Assembly (NCBI RefSeq): GCF_040183065.1
Contig: NC_091119.1
Coordinates: 64,280,392 to 64,344,391, forward strand
Direction: 5' to 3'
DNA from: Periplaneta americana
Lineage: Eukaryota; Arthropoda; Insecta; Blattodea; Blattidae
DNA: 64,000 nucleotides
Under the pieces are notes generated by a model that worked only from the letters and a program-made list of their open reading frames with translations, was not told the origin of the DNA and did not search any database. This document shows positions 1 to 63,092 of this stretch, piece by piece (within the stretch, counting starts at the first letter, position 1; every line of letters begins with the position of its first letter). A program made the translations under genes and the position numbers.

Positions 1-1150
1 CGATATATCATTATTATTTTACGTGAATGTTTGACTAATTATGTTAGAAAAAAAAATTCTCGTAATTGAAATGAGTTTCCGCTTGATTAAGGGGAAAAAA
101 CTATAGGAAATCTCTTTTCTCATATTATTTTAAGTAGAGCCTCTATTTCCTTAATATAGTTTCATATCAATGTAATACAACATTTTCACTTTATGGTAAG
201 TTGCAGACATAAAAAAATAAAAAAAAAAATGCAGTATTATAAAGAAAATGATATATCTGCTCTCAAGTGTCACAGAATCACAAATCTTGTCTTAAATTAA
301 AACTAAAAGACTGCTAATCAATTTTGTTTGATGATTTTTAGAAATTTTAATTTTTACCCTATATTTTTATTTTTATTTTGCATTTTTATGAACAGAAAGA
401 AAAATTGCACGTAAATTTTTAATTTATTCTTTAATTTGCAATTTGACAATTCCCTCTTAAGAATTATTCATGTATAATGTGAGAATATGCCCTGAAAATT
501 TTATTCAATTATCTCTATTATTCTGTGAGATATTAGACTACACATTAAATTTTGAAAAAAATGTAAAATAAACAAACTCCGAATATTCAACGAATTGTAG
601 CACAGCAGCTGTTTAAAAATGGCATAAAAGAAATTATTTTCTTGCTAACGACCTTGAAATGTCGCTCAAATGAAGTCAATACTATGAAGCATTTGAAGGC
701 TAAAAATGAATCATGTTAATTTTGACACATATTTGGTCATTCCTGTAGCTCCCTCCCCTTGAAGAGCAGTGACTATTCCGACATTTTTAATTTGCGGGAG
801 GGGGAGCATTTGGATTAGCAGAACTTGGAGTAAGCAACTCTCCTTCTTGTGCCCCCCATCTTTTAAATTGTTATAAGAAAATGTTTATACCAGTACCAGT
901 AACTTTAAATATACAGTACGTTTAATTTTCCTTATGCACATCATCTAAACGTAAATCAAAAATAAAAGATGAAGGTAAAATGTAACAGTACCAGTAATTT
1001 AAGAATTTAAAAGATGGACATTGGTGGTTTGTGCAGAGTGATAAGAAAAATGCAATTCGTAAGGAAATAGATAAATACCATATAATAGTAGACCTAATTG
1101 AAGTACTGGTAATGGGTAAACTGTATTGGAAGAGTTCTTAAACAATTTTC
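1..1150. other. AT-rich sequence without recognised genes
   Basis: Both strands are full of stops. I see no domain-like translation, no long repeat and no RNA gene. Confidence 0.5.
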
Positions 1151-1184
1151 TATTGCTCTTTCAATATTCGTGTGTGTGAGTCAC

Positions 1185-1470
1185 CAGTTAGCTTGTAGTG
1201 GGCTCTATCCCATCGAAGTGCCACTTTCCACCACTGGCATAGTTTATGTTAGAGTGGTTGGGCCACAATTCGTACATCTCTGGTTCGAACCCAGACTGGG
1301 GAAAGTGCTGTTTTATCACCAGTGCAAAAAAACAGGAAACTACTTCACTGTATCTTCTCAGTATACTAATTCTCTGTCTTTTTATATAACGATCTATGGA
1401 GCAATTAACTGCAGAAATCCCTACAATGTGAACCAATGCCTTAGTTATCAGGTATGACAATAAAAGAATA
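1185..1470 (+). repeat. Possible SINE relic with B-box-like motif
   Basis: Contains GGTTCGAACCC (about 1281-1291), a polymerase III B-box match, preceded by GAGTGGTTGGGCC. No target duplication or tail was recognised, so the call is weak. Confidence 0.3.
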
Positions 1471-2308
1471 CTGTAAATGAATAAATAAATATAAGTAAAT
1501 AATGTTAGTGATTAAATATCTTGTTTAGAAATCACTTCGTTGATAAATAATTATGAAATTATTAGCTCAAATTTTCTTTTGCTTAGAGTTAAAATTCTTT
1601 GCTAAGTTTTGTAATATCTTTCGATTCAGTTAAGTCGATTAAAGATGGAATCAGTAAAGGATTCTGAAATGTATGAATACCGGTACTTACAAACTCCACA
1701 ACATTCAAACAACTGCGAAGAATAGAAATCTCATGTCAGCTGTATATAGCCCATGTGTTATTAACTAATTGTGATGTCCAGTTAGATTCGCCCACTGCTG
1801 AGGGCAATAATCGGTTTGCATTTCCTCCTCTAGACAAGATAAATGAGGGGAAGAAGGGAAAGAACTAATCTAATTGTAAGAGTTACGTGAATCGCGAGGC
1901 CTCACAAGGGATACAAGACTCTAATTAACAAGTTATATGAGCCCCAAGCCTGTAGGCCATTTGACTTCGATATTCGCTGTTCCCTTGGAGGATTGATTTG
2001 ATTGATTAATTTCACGAGGATTGGATCTGGGATGGATCTCTATATTTAAGTTGTTTAGCCCCATTGTCCACTCTGTTTGCAATGATTGTCTAAGTCCGAA
2101 AGATGGCCCAGGTGGCATTAATGAATGTCAGATTAAAGAATGTCATCTGGGCCATCCATCAGATGCTGACAGGCGGGCCATCTTTCCTGGGCACTGCAGG
2201 TAAGGTCCCATCATCTACTGACGGGCCCAAACCCAGAGCCAAGAGCCCCAAGTCCTTAGAACCTAGATCAGCATCGGAAACCCATACTATCCCAGACATT
2301 ACCTAGCC

Positions 2309-2552
2309 CAGGGGTGCTCAACCTTATGAATACTGCGGGCCAATATAAAAAAAATGGTCTTTTGGAGGGCTGCAGATAGGCTATCCTCCAATAATAAATA
2401 ATGTACATAAATATCTTACTAATTAATGATTACTGTAATTTATAGTAATTAATAATTCAATTCCGTTCAAATATTTTTTTAAATTTTAAGTTCGAAACTT
2501 TACTATCGGGCCACAGCAAACATAGTAGTGGGCCGCAGGTTGTGCACCACTG
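2309..2552. mobile_element. hAT-type MITE, 244 bp, perfect 8-bp TSD
   Basis: Ends CAGGGGTGCTCAACC and, on the other strand, CAGTGGTGCACAACC. Flanked by ACCTAGCC at 2301-2308 and 2553-2560. The 8-bp duplication and CAGGGGTGC-type ends are typical of hAT (Charlie-like) elements. It has no coding capacity and is probably non-autonomous. Confidence 0.88.
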
Positions 2553-2639
2553 ACCTAGCCTATCTTAACTATTGCAGATGATAGATGAAATGAAGGGGAT
2601 GTGGAGAGTGTTGGTGGAATGAAAGAGGGAAATAGGAGT

Positions 2640-2765
2640 ATCCCGAGAAAAACTATGCAAGGTCTGCTTTTTCCACCACAAATTTCACCCAGATCTGACC
2701 GTGGATCGAACCCAGGTCGCCTGGATAGAAGGCCAGCACTGTAGCCTTAGATGTGGCTTCCCTTG
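2640..2765 (-). repeat. tRNA-like SINE fragment
   Basis: On the minus strand a B-box-like GGGTTCGATCC lies near 2702-2712, followed by sequence typical of SINE heads. Boundaries are unclear. Confidence 0.3.
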
Positions 2766-3032
2766 GAGAAACTCGGTATCATTTTTAATTAGGAAGAATC
2801 GAAAAGTGAACATAGCTATATTCTTACTTCTTGTCATTGTAATTAGACCTAGTACTTGTCCTTTCAGGACTTTGAATTAGAGATGGCGATTTTTCGCAAA
2901 AGCAATCAAATTTGAAAAGCCTCCGAAATTCGCGCACTTATGTATTTTCATTTTTAATCATAATGTAATAATTTTTATTGGTATTGAATCCATTACAAAA
3001 ATGTTAAATCAGAAAAAAGAATGCGAAGTAGG

Positions 3033-3034
<2 letters not shown>

Positions 3035-3093
<59 letters not shown>

Positions 3094-3112
3094 CATATAC
3101 ACACACACACTA
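3035..3112. repeat. (TA)n microsatellite running into (CA)n
   Basis: About 60 bp of TA dinucleotides followed by a short ACACAC run. Confidence 0.9.
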
Positions 3113-3851
3113 TATATGTGCTATTTAAAAGTGAAAAGACTTTTTTCCGATTTAAACACAAAATAAAGTTTTGTAATTTCATTAAAAAAGAAATCATATA
3201 TTTCTGTCATATAAGTTTATCGTTTACAAAATTCAGGGGAATAAAAGCGTGTATTGTTTACTTGCTAGCCATAAAGTTATATTCCCAAAAAAATTCCACC
3301 GTCTTCTCCAAACAACAATGTAGGTATTGAACTATTTTAAGCAATTAAATATTATTTAATTTTATCAGACAGAAGAACAAAAATAACTGAAAATAACAAG
3401 ACATTTGTTTCAGCCTCTCATATAATGATGTCTGACTTGTAACTGAGTTCTGCAATCTTATTTAATTATTTTCTTAATATACAGCTCTAGTTATTTTTCA
3501 GTTTTATGTACATAAATCTAAATGTTAAGGACTGAAAGAAATATATTTTTCATTCATTAATTTTTTACATAAATAAGATAGTTAATTCACAGATGGCCTT
3601 TTAGATAAGGTAATAATATTACATATAGGTATATTTTGTACTGTACATTTTTTGTGATATATATTTGCGAATTACGTTTTTAAAGAAATTGTCGAGTTAA
3701 AATTTGGTACAGTTATTTTCATGTAACTTAAAAACACGTTTTCCCAAAATTATAAATGTTAAATTCAAATATGCTACAAAATGCTAGATTTCAAACTACA
3801 AGTGCAACGTTTTAAATTTAAAATGCTAAAAATCACCATCTTTACTATAAA

Positions 3852-3857
3852 TTTATT
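3852..3857 (-). promoter_or_regulatory. Candidate polyadenylation signal AATAAA
   Basis: An AATAAA on the minus strand about 180 bp after the stop codon of the aminopeptidase-like gene. The region is AT-rich, so the motif could occur by chance. Confidence 0.3.
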
Positions 3858-4038
3858 ATGTTTCTTTTATATATATATTTCACAAAATATTCTCAAGGCA
3901 AACCATAAGTAAATAGCCTTTGCAAGTAGAAGAAACAGAGGATGCAGGAAAAATGTAAAAATGAATATAGTGTGAGCATTGCGTAATTTATATAGCAAGA
4001 ACATAAACAGCAACTACATATAAATATAAATAAGAGAA

Positions 4039-54492
<50,454 letters not shown>

Positions 54493-54829
54493 TGCTGCAC
54501 AATCACATCAAACAACACTCACCAAACAGCAGGATGTGGGGCTCCGATCAAACTGGTTTGTACCCAGCGCCCAGCTGAGTTTTAATCATTTGCTTATGAC
54601 CTCTGCGAAGGGCATCCATTCTTGTGCAATCTGATGGCGTGACACGGGGCAGCTGCGCCACACATCCACCAGCTCCAGTTCTATTGACCTTGCATGGGGT
54701 ACTTCTGTGCCTGTGTAGTTTGCACACAGTGTTTGTTAGTACACTTTTAGTGCTAAGCACTTGACAAAAAAGTTTTTAAGTCTTCTCGACATGTCTTATC
54801 TTACTTAATGCTCATTTTTAATATGTACA

Positions 54830-55740
54830 CCTCGTAGGTGTATGTTGGCAGGTATCATTAATGTTAGAATTAAAGGAGACTTTGATGGGCTAGTGCCTAT
54901 GTAAATTTGATTCGTACCCATCCTTCTAATTCCTTATCCCGAACAAATATTCTAAGTGAGATTATAATTTGTTTAAGAACACGTCAAACCAAAATTTACT
55001 CATTACTTTAATTGTTGTTATACTGTATTTATTTCAAAACTTTTTATTTTCTGCTACTTTATTACTTCTCTTAGCATTGTGCATAAACTAAATTGTACAT
55101 GTTTCAATTTGTTAAATCTGCTTTAAATTTTAATTTAAACTAGTTTCCTTTTTTCTAGCATGTAGTAGTGCCCAAATTTAAAATGAATTGTATTTCAAGA
55201 AATAGTTGCAAATATTTAATGCAATGTATTCCACTGTATTTATTTTTATTTTTTGTTTCTTATTTTTATTGTGTAATCATGTAAATCGTGTTTATTTATC
55301 ACTTAACACCAATCTGTATTCCACTGTGTTGTTTTCTATTATTATTAGTCTATTATTTTTGATTGTGTACATTTGATCCAATTGTCGGTTTCTTTTTTAA
55401 TTATGTGAATCTTACTTACTTGTAATCTAATACTAATATGTATTCCAATGTGCTTATTTTTATTTTTACTGTGTACATTTTTTATTGAATTATCAGCTTC
55501 TGTTTTTGTGTGATACGTATTTGGTTCTAACAACATTAATATGTATTCCACTATGTTTATTTTTATTTTATGAGGTAAATTTTTATGTAACTACCTCTTT
55601 TGATCTCATTATGTACCGTACCTAATTCGTAATTACTTAAATTCGATTCAGTTGTATATTCAACTATGTAAGCAAGTTTTAATCTTGGGTGAGTGTAAGA
55701 GAAGGCCTTACGGTCTTAACTCTGCCAGGTTAAATAAAGC

Positions 55741-55798
<58 letters not shown>

Positions 55799-55800
55799 GT
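54830..55800 (+). mobile_element. Retroposon 3' UTR-like sequence with (ATT)n tail
   Basis: Ends GTAAGAGAAGGCCTTACGG, CTGCCAGGTTAAATAAAGCC then 54 bp of ATT (55743-55798). The AATAAA and trinucleotide tail mark a retroposon 3' end. No ORF remnant was recognised upstream. Confidence 0.5.
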
Positions 55801-56654
55801 AATCCTTAATATAGACACATTTTCCTTGACTAATGATAATCTACTCCTACAAAAATTTCAACTGTGAAAAAAAGGTGGTTACCCACCTTGAAAAGTTGTG
55901 CACATTCGAATGCCCACAAAAATCAAAACTGCTGATGTCATTACTTGGAAGACTGTATATTGCTACTAGTTCGGTTTATAATCCACACTCTTCTATACGA
56001 GAGGCTTCAAGAGTGGAGAATGAAGTAATGACTGGCAAGGACATAGGGCTTAATCTTTATTGACCTTCATTCATGAAGAACGAGTTCTTTTAGCCTACAT
56101 GTAGTGAAGCAGCAGCTTTACTTCCTCTCTGCTAGAAGTTGCGCTGGACAGGCATAAAAGTCAAGTACCTAGGTTCAGAGTCAAGCATTACAACAATTTA
56201 TTAGAACGACGTGCATACAGGAAACGAAGATGGGAGGCACTGAGCTGTCTGCTGCGTGGAGCCTCTTGCTGTGGAATATTCGTGTTGATGGGATAACGAG
56301 CTCCCATTACCTCGTTAACACACTGCTCATCAGGAGCTTTCCTTGCTCTATATTGGACGGAATTGCAAATGTTATTCTTCGTGTGAGGATAATTTGTTTG
56401 TTAACACGTTAAATGATTGCTTCAGTCCAAATCGGGGTGTTACAAGTTTATAAAGGCCGATGAATAAGCACTAGTGAGACTAGCCACCCCTGATACTATA
56501 TCATCCTATCTGAGGCGTAGTGAACAGTACTGACAGCCTTTTCCTATCTGAGGCTGACATAATGTCGTTGTGATTGTTGTTATTATTATTATTATTACTA
56601 TTATTATTTTACAATCGTTTACATAAGTTAATTCAATAGGGTACTATTTTTCAC

Positions 56655-56917
56655 AGCGGACCACCAGCGTGATCTAGGAGTTAGCAAGTAAAACTCGTGT
56701 TCCGAAACTGAGGTCGGGTGTGGATTCGAATCCCTTTTGTACTGTTTACCTGATTGCATTTTATCCGAGGATTTTTCCCACTGTAAGGTGAATGTTATTT
56801 AATCTCATGAAAAATCCTCAGCTTCAGCTCGTCAAAATGATAACCAATTCCTTTGACGGTACATACTGGTAACTGCGCAGTTGATACAATGTCGTTAAAT
56901 AAAGGATTTAAAAAAAA
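56655..56917 (+). mobile_element. tRNA-derived SINE
   Basis: Head with TAGGAGTTAGCAAGT and GGATTCGAATCCC (about 56721), body shared with 27715-27945, ending GATACAATGTCGTTAAATAA and an A-run. Confidence 0.6.
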
Positions 56918-56984
56918 AACTTTGACGATAACAATTATAGATACAGTTTATGAATTAGTGTAAGGGCTCACATTTTCTTTTTGA

Positions 56985-57085
56985 AGATCTTCACTGCGAC
57001 ATTGTCCCTAACCGGGACTCGAACCCGGGTCGCCTGCGTGACAGGCTGGAGGTCTGACGACTCAGCCACCGCAGGAGTTTGAACC
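56985..57085 (-). repeat. tRNA-like sequence, probably a SINE head
   Basis: Minus strand CTCCTGCGGTGGCTGAGTCG ... GGGTTCGAGTCCC. Boxes A and B are good, but a canonical anticodon arm and acceptor stem do not close, so it is not called a tRNA gene. Confidence 0.55.
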
Positions 57086-58104
57086 ACACTAACTGGCTGA
57101 CTACGGTTTTCTGCACAATATATAGATTTTGTGCTACAATGTCAAATCTATCCTCTGATTGAGGTTCTGGCTGATATACTGTATACACCTATTATCAGGC
57201 AGTACATCTCACTTGACGATATGTGTCAGAGGAAGAGCAATTGTTTGTATGCATCTGAAGTCTGATTAGTGTAATATGTAGCTAGTCAGCGATGTATGCA
57301 ATGGAGGGGAAAGGAACTGGGGTAGCCATTATCTCCTGGCCTAGTTACCTAACAAGTGGTGCCTTCTTGATATCTCTTGTGAGGTTCAGACCTGTCTTCG
57401 GACAGTTGACTAAACAACAACAACGTCAAATCCATTTTCAGATCTCTTACAAAAAGCAAAACAAAACTATTACAGGTCTCGAAAGCTGCTTAGGGTGGCG
57501 GAATGTTAAGTCGCCCACCTCACGAAACAATTGGCACAGAGTAGCTGTAGAGATGTCACTCATACGTGCTGGCAGCCTTTGTCCCCAGGGTACTCATTTC
57601 TGTTAGAGACTGAGTGAACCACAGGACCCTAGTGCTGCCAAAATAGAGCAATGTAAAAAAATCCATGATTCCATCGGGAATCGAACACGTGATCTTCCAG
57701 TTTGTTTCGCAACATCTTAACTGTGAAGTTACTGCGCGCCCTCTGCTCAACAAAAATAACAATTAAAATATATTATTTCTTAAAAAAATGGTTTTATGAT
57801 ACCATGTACCCCTCCCCTTATACAGAGTGAACTGTAAATAATGTCATTATAGGGAAAGGATTTTAAGTTGCAGCACCTTTTGCAAATATATAGCTGTTTT
57901 TATACAGATAGGTCAAGATATGTATTTGGGGGCATGAAATGAAGCGAAATAAACACAATTTGTTGCACCTTATCATGAGATTACAACTTTTCGCCACTTT
58001 TTCCCTCCTTTTTGATGCGTCAGCACTTTTCTCTGCGCTTTTGAAAGGTTGGACAGAAAAATACATACCAGGTATTTTCTCTCTTCTTAAATAGCTTTTT
58101 TAAA

Positions 58105-58250
58105 TAATTGATTAAATGGCGATCTTACTCGTGTTAATTATGTAAGCATGTGCGGCTTACAGCTGTTTCGGTGCTATTCGACACCATCCTCAGAGCCTAC
58201 TAGATCTCGGCGCTATCTCAACTTCGCTGCCTGTTGTGTGGGTGCTTTTT
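58105..58250 (-). repeat. Palindromic repeat family A, copy 5
   Basis: Minus-strand core 58150-58200: AGGCT, CTGAGGA, stem with GGTG/CACC, GAAA, CAGCTGTA, AGCC. This copy has the best match to a full hammerhead layout. Confidence 0.8.
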
Positions 58251-58394
58251 TCAATCTTGTTTAATCAGAAGTCAATAATAGTCAATAAATATCAAAATAT
58301 AATTTATGTAAACCACCAGTAATTCATATCCCAGCAACAAATGTGAAATTGATAAGTCACATGGACTAGGCTACACTGTGTTTGTGAAAGTATC

Positions 58395-59280
58395 AGGGAG
58401 AATTACAGCACGGTAAATGACTTCATTGCTGCTCTGAAGAAGATTCTTGTGAAAGCCCCCAGTCGTCAAGTTTTGTACCAAGAAGTCACTGGGCTCCACC
58501 TTCCACAATTCCCTGTCATAACAAGGTGGGGTATTTGGATAAAATGCTCAGTTTTGTTGTCTAAAAACTTTGATAAAATCAAATGCTTCAGTCCACACCT
58601 GTGGAGTAATGGTTAGCGCGTCTAGCCGCGAAATCAGGTGGCCCCGGTTCGATTCCCAGTCGGGGAAAATTACCTGGTTGAGGTTTTTTCCGGGATTTTC
58701 CCTCAACCCATTATGAGCAAATGCTGGGTAACTTTCGGTGTTGGACCCGGACTCATTTCACTGGCATTATCACCTTCATCTCATTCAGACGCTAAATAAC
58801 CTAAGATATTGATAAAGCGTCGTAAAATAACCTACTAAAATAAAAAAAAAATCAAATGCTTCATGTGCCCTAAATTCAACAGACGCAGCAGCCATCAAAC
58901 AGGCCCAACAATTACTCAACAACAAAGATTAAGAGTTGGAAATTTTTGCAATGCATGGCTGCAAATATTTTCCTGATGTGATTCAGAGTTTGGAAGAAGT
59001 AGGTATGGAGAAGGAGGAACAGTGGAAGTAGTTAGTGAGTGTTAGGGACAACCTTAATGGATTTGCCAAAGTCAAATACGAAATAAATTTGAAGAACAAA
59101 CTGGATGTGGAAACCTTTGCAACTTTGACTGAGTTCCCTTTACGAGTGCTGACAAGATATTAAGCTCCATTAGTTTCTGTAGATGTCGAGCAGAGTTTCT
59201 CTACATACAAGGATATCCTGAGCTCAAAACTAGTGAGACTTACTGTCAAAACATTGAAATGTTGTGTGTAATCCTATATA
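58395..59280 (+). pseudogene. hAT transposase relic split by a SINE
   Basis: VNDFIAALKKILVKAPSRQV and GLHLPQFPVITRWGIWIK (58420-58545), then after the SINE ALNSTDAAAIKQAQQLLNN (58873), and APLVSVDVEQSFSTYKDILS (59167-59226) with frame breaks. The typical hAT C-terminal block is clear. Confidence 0.75.
58591..58847 (+). mobile_element. tRNA-derived SINE, 16-bp TSD
   Basis: GTCCACACCTGTGGAGTAA, GTTAGCGCGTCTAG and GGTTCGATTCCC head; body ends GATAAAGCGTCGTAAAATAA and A-rich tail. AAAATCAAATGCTTCA at 58575-58590 and 58848-58863. Confidence 0.92.
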
Positions 59281-59639
59281 ACAAGTTGGGTTAAAGCCTA
59301 GTAAATGGGATAAAGAATGTTCACGATCAATCATGTAACTGGTTTAAACATTAATAGTCATTTCATTAACACCTTTTTTTGCACCTTTCTGAATGTATTT
59401 TCAGAACCTTCCCCCCTCCTTTTCCGACCATAATTGCACCTTAAAAGCCTTTCACTAGCAGGGAGTTATTCTTTGAGATATTTCTAAGAAAAATGTTAAT
59501 ACAGATTTGCTCGTTTTTGCCTCCTTTTTAAATTATGATAATTTAATATGATATATTTATTCATCCATCATATATCTCTAAAACACACCTGTTATTATTC
59601 TATATTACCCCAGATCTGCCTTACTTTACAATTTTATTC

Positions 59640-60497
59640 ACCTATGTCAAGTCTTCAATACTCTACAAATCATCCCAAATACTGGCCTATGCTGATGATA
59701 TAGATATCATTGGTCGATCTGAGGAGAATGTTAAGAGAACATTTACTGCTTTAGAAACAGCAGCCTAAAAAAATGGGGCTGAAAATTAACGAACAGAAGA
59801 CTAAGTACATGATTGTTGGATGTAAAAAACAAAAAAGAGACTTGACAACAACAACCCATTTAAAAATTAATCAATATAAATTTCAGAGGGTCTCTAGTTT
59901 TGTATATCTGGGGTCCTTAATCAATGACACTAATGATATTAGTGAAGAAAGTGATAGAAGAATTCAAAATGCTAATAAAGCATATTTTGGATTATTGAGG
60001 CACTTTAAGTCAAGACTTCTTACAAGGGAAACAAAATGCAATATTTATAATTTTTTGGTAAAACCTGTATTAAACATATGGCAGTGAAACATGGACCCTC
60101 TCAAAGACTCATATGTCAAGATTGAGATCCTTTGAAACCAAAACTCTAAGGAAGATATATGGCCCAATATGTGATAATGGAGAATGGCGAATAAGATACA
60201 ACTTTGAACTTTATCAACTATATAAGTCCCCTGATGTGGTTACATTCATTAAAACATCAAGATTAAGATGGGCAGGACATGTGCAAAGGATGGCAGATCA
60301 TGAGATACCCAAGAAAGTTATGGGGAATAAATTTGAAGGAAAAAGGAGTGTAGGACGACCAAGACTGCGATGGATGGATGGAGTGTTAGAGGATCTAAAG
60401 AAAGTGGGAATTAAAGGATGGTGGTTGGTTGCCAGGGACAGAGATGCATGGAAGAGAGTTCTAAGGGAGGCCGAGGCTCAAATTGGGCTGTAGCGTC

Positions 60498-60534
<37 letters not shown>

Positions 60535-60540
60535 TCAAGT
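59640..60540 (+). mobile_element. LINE 3' half (RT to C-terminus) with (GAT)n tail
   Basis: AYADDIDIIGRS at 59686-59718, frameshift, then 59773-60087 (GLKINEQKTKYMIVG, SSFVYLGSLIND), frameshift, then 60113-60493 ([41 protein letters not shown]) and stop. The 3' end runs directly into GAT repeats (60496-60535). RTE-like; two frameshifts only, so fairly young. Confidence 0.85.
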
Positions 60541-60599
60541 CTTACATACCGGTACCCTAAAAGAAAAAAAACACACACACACACACACACTACAAGATC

Positions 60600-61157
60600 A
60601 AATTAATACACCATTAATTTCAACTTTCTCTTCCCTTTTCAGCTTCACTGTCATTAAAAATCTGCCTAATTTATTTAACTCTCCTATATTAATTGTACTA
60701 CATATTTTTCTTATATGCTACATATCTATTCATACTCAAAAATTTTTTATCTAACCACTTTTTCCTTGTATTGTCTGTTTCTTGACATTCTAATAATATA
60801 TAGAATGCTTCTTCTCCCATGCCACAAAGGGAGCAGATATCCTTCTCTATGGTACCCCTCCAGTTTTTCAATTTTCATATTCCTAGCCTCCACCAAGCTA
60901 AGCCCATCTTCACTTCCCTATTATTTATTCTTACATATTCTTCTTGTTCCCATGACGTTTTAATGTCCTTATATTTACTTAATGTTCTTAATTCCTTGAG
61001 ATTTTGTTATAATTCTTGTCTCCTAATTTCATTATACCTCTCTTTTACGATTATACAAATTACTGTACATTTAAATTCATTACTCCAATTTCATCCCACA
61101 ACCATTTTAGAACTAATCTACTCACCTTGTTCTTTAAATCTTCAAGCCAATTGGATT
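60600..61157 (-). mobile_element. Probable C-terminal continuation of the interrupted LINE
   Basis: Low-complexity, stop-containing sequence directly 3' of the minus-strand RT frame ending at 61158. The part at 60600-61157 lacks recognisable motifs but is continuous with it. Confidence 0.3.
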
Positions 61158-61859
61158 TCAAATTCGTGTCCCGAAGAAACTGCAAACACTATCCTCCTTC
61201 TCCATAATATGATCTAAGAATTTCATTTTCCTTAATAGTATCGTTCCTATAATACTATCTACCCCCATTTCGAATCTAGCAGCTAGGTTAGAAGTGTTCC
61301 ACGAGATTCCTAGAAATTTCTTACACAATTTAGATCTAATCCTATCAATAAGCTGGCTAGATAAATCATTACCCCAAATTTCTATATTATACAGTATTTT
61401 AGATTCCACAATATTAAACAGGTTTTTAATCTCTATATTCTGCCATTTATTTATGCACTTATCTATCGCTGTAAGTGCACCATTACCTGTATTAAGTGCC
61501 ACTTCAATTTGCGTCAGCCATTTACCCTTCCCATCTAATATTATACCTAAATATGTAAATCTAGAAATGCAGTCAATTGGGTTATTGTTCAGAAACCATT
61601 TCTCCCTTTTACTAATTTTACTCCCGTTTTTACAAATTAGGATTTTCGTTTTTTCCCATTTATTTTCAGGCCCCATATTATGCAATAATTTGAAATTTCG
61701 TTAATAGCATTTTGTAGACCAATGATCGAGAAAGAACCAATGGCACAATCATTAGCAAATAGTAGTCCCGGCACCATTTTGTTGAACATGACTGGGCAAT
61801 GAGAGTTAGCATTGTAAATATTTTCTAAAATATCATTAATATACGTATATTACATTAAT

Positions 61860-63030
61860 ATACTTACTTACTTACTGGCTTTTAAGAAACCCGGAGGTTC
61901 ATTGCCGTCCTCACATAAGCCCGCCATTGGTCCCTATCCTGAGCAAGATTAATCCAGTCTCTACCATCATATCCCACCTGCCTCAGATCTATTTTAATAT
62001 TATCTTCCCACCTACGTCTTGGCCTCCCCAAAGGTCTTTTTCCCTCCGGCCTCCCAACTAACACTATATATGCATTTCTGGATTCGCCCATACGTGCTAC
62101 ATGTCCTGCCCATCTCAAACGTCTGGATTTTATGTTCCTAATTATGTCAGGTGAAGTATACAATGCGAGCAGCTCTGTGTTGTGTAACTTTCTCCATTCA
62201 TCCCTCTTAGCCCCAAATATTTTCCTAAGAACCTTATTCTCAAACACCCTTAATCTCTGTTCCTCTCTCAAAGTGAGAGTCCAAGTTTCACAACCATATA
62301 GAACAACCAGTAATATAACTGTTTTATAAATTCTATCTTTCAGATATTTTGACAGAAGACTAGATGACAAAAGCTTCTCAACCGAATAATAACATGCATT
62401 TCCCATATTTATTCTGCATTTAATTTCCTCCCGAGTGTCATTTATGTTTGTTACTGTTGCTCCAAGATATTTGAATTTTTCCACCTCTTCGAAGGATAAA
62501 TCTCCAATTTTTATAGTTCCATTTCGTACTATATTCTGGTCACGAGACATAATCATATACTTAGTCTTTTCGGGATTTACTTCCAACCCAATCGCTTTAC
62601 TTGCTTCAACTAGAATTTCCGCGTTTCCCCTAATCGTTTGTGGATTTTCTCCTAACATATTCACGTCATCCGCATACACAAGAAGCTGATGTAACCCGTT
62701 CAATTCCAAACCCTCTGTGTTATCCTGAACTTTCCTAATGGCATATTCTAGAGCGAAGTTAAAAAGTAAAGGTGATAGTGCATCTCCCTGCTTTAGCCCG
62801 CAGTGAATTGGAAAAGCATCAGATAGAAACTGGCCTATACGGACTCTGCTGTAAGTTTCACTAAGACACATTTTAATTAATCGAACTAGTTTCTTGGGAA
62901 TACCAAATTCAATAAGAATATTATATAAAACTTCTCTCTTAACCGAGTCATATGCCTTTTTGAAATCTATGAATAACTGATGTACTGTACCCTTATAATC
63001 CCATTTTTTCTCCAATATCTGTCGAATACA

Positions 63031-63040
<10 letters not shown>
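61860..63040 (-). mobile_element. RTE-like LINE, longest copy, RT frame open
   Basis: Continuous minus frame from about 63030 to 61882: [131 protein letters not shown] stop, then a (TAAG) tail. The endonuclease and RT N-terminus are missing. A 3-codon deletion (VTG, present at 50643-50948) lies after GAKRDE. Confidence 0.9.

Positions 63041-63092
<52 letters not shown>
63031..63092. repeat. (AAT)n microsatellite
   Basis: About 60 bp of AAT at the 5' truncation point of the RTE-like LINE. Confidence 0.95.

Noticed and set aside
56985-57085. tRNA gene candidate
   Set aside because: A and B boxes are good, but I could not close a full cloverleaf with a proper anticodon loop and acceptor stem, and similar heads occur in SINEs nearby.
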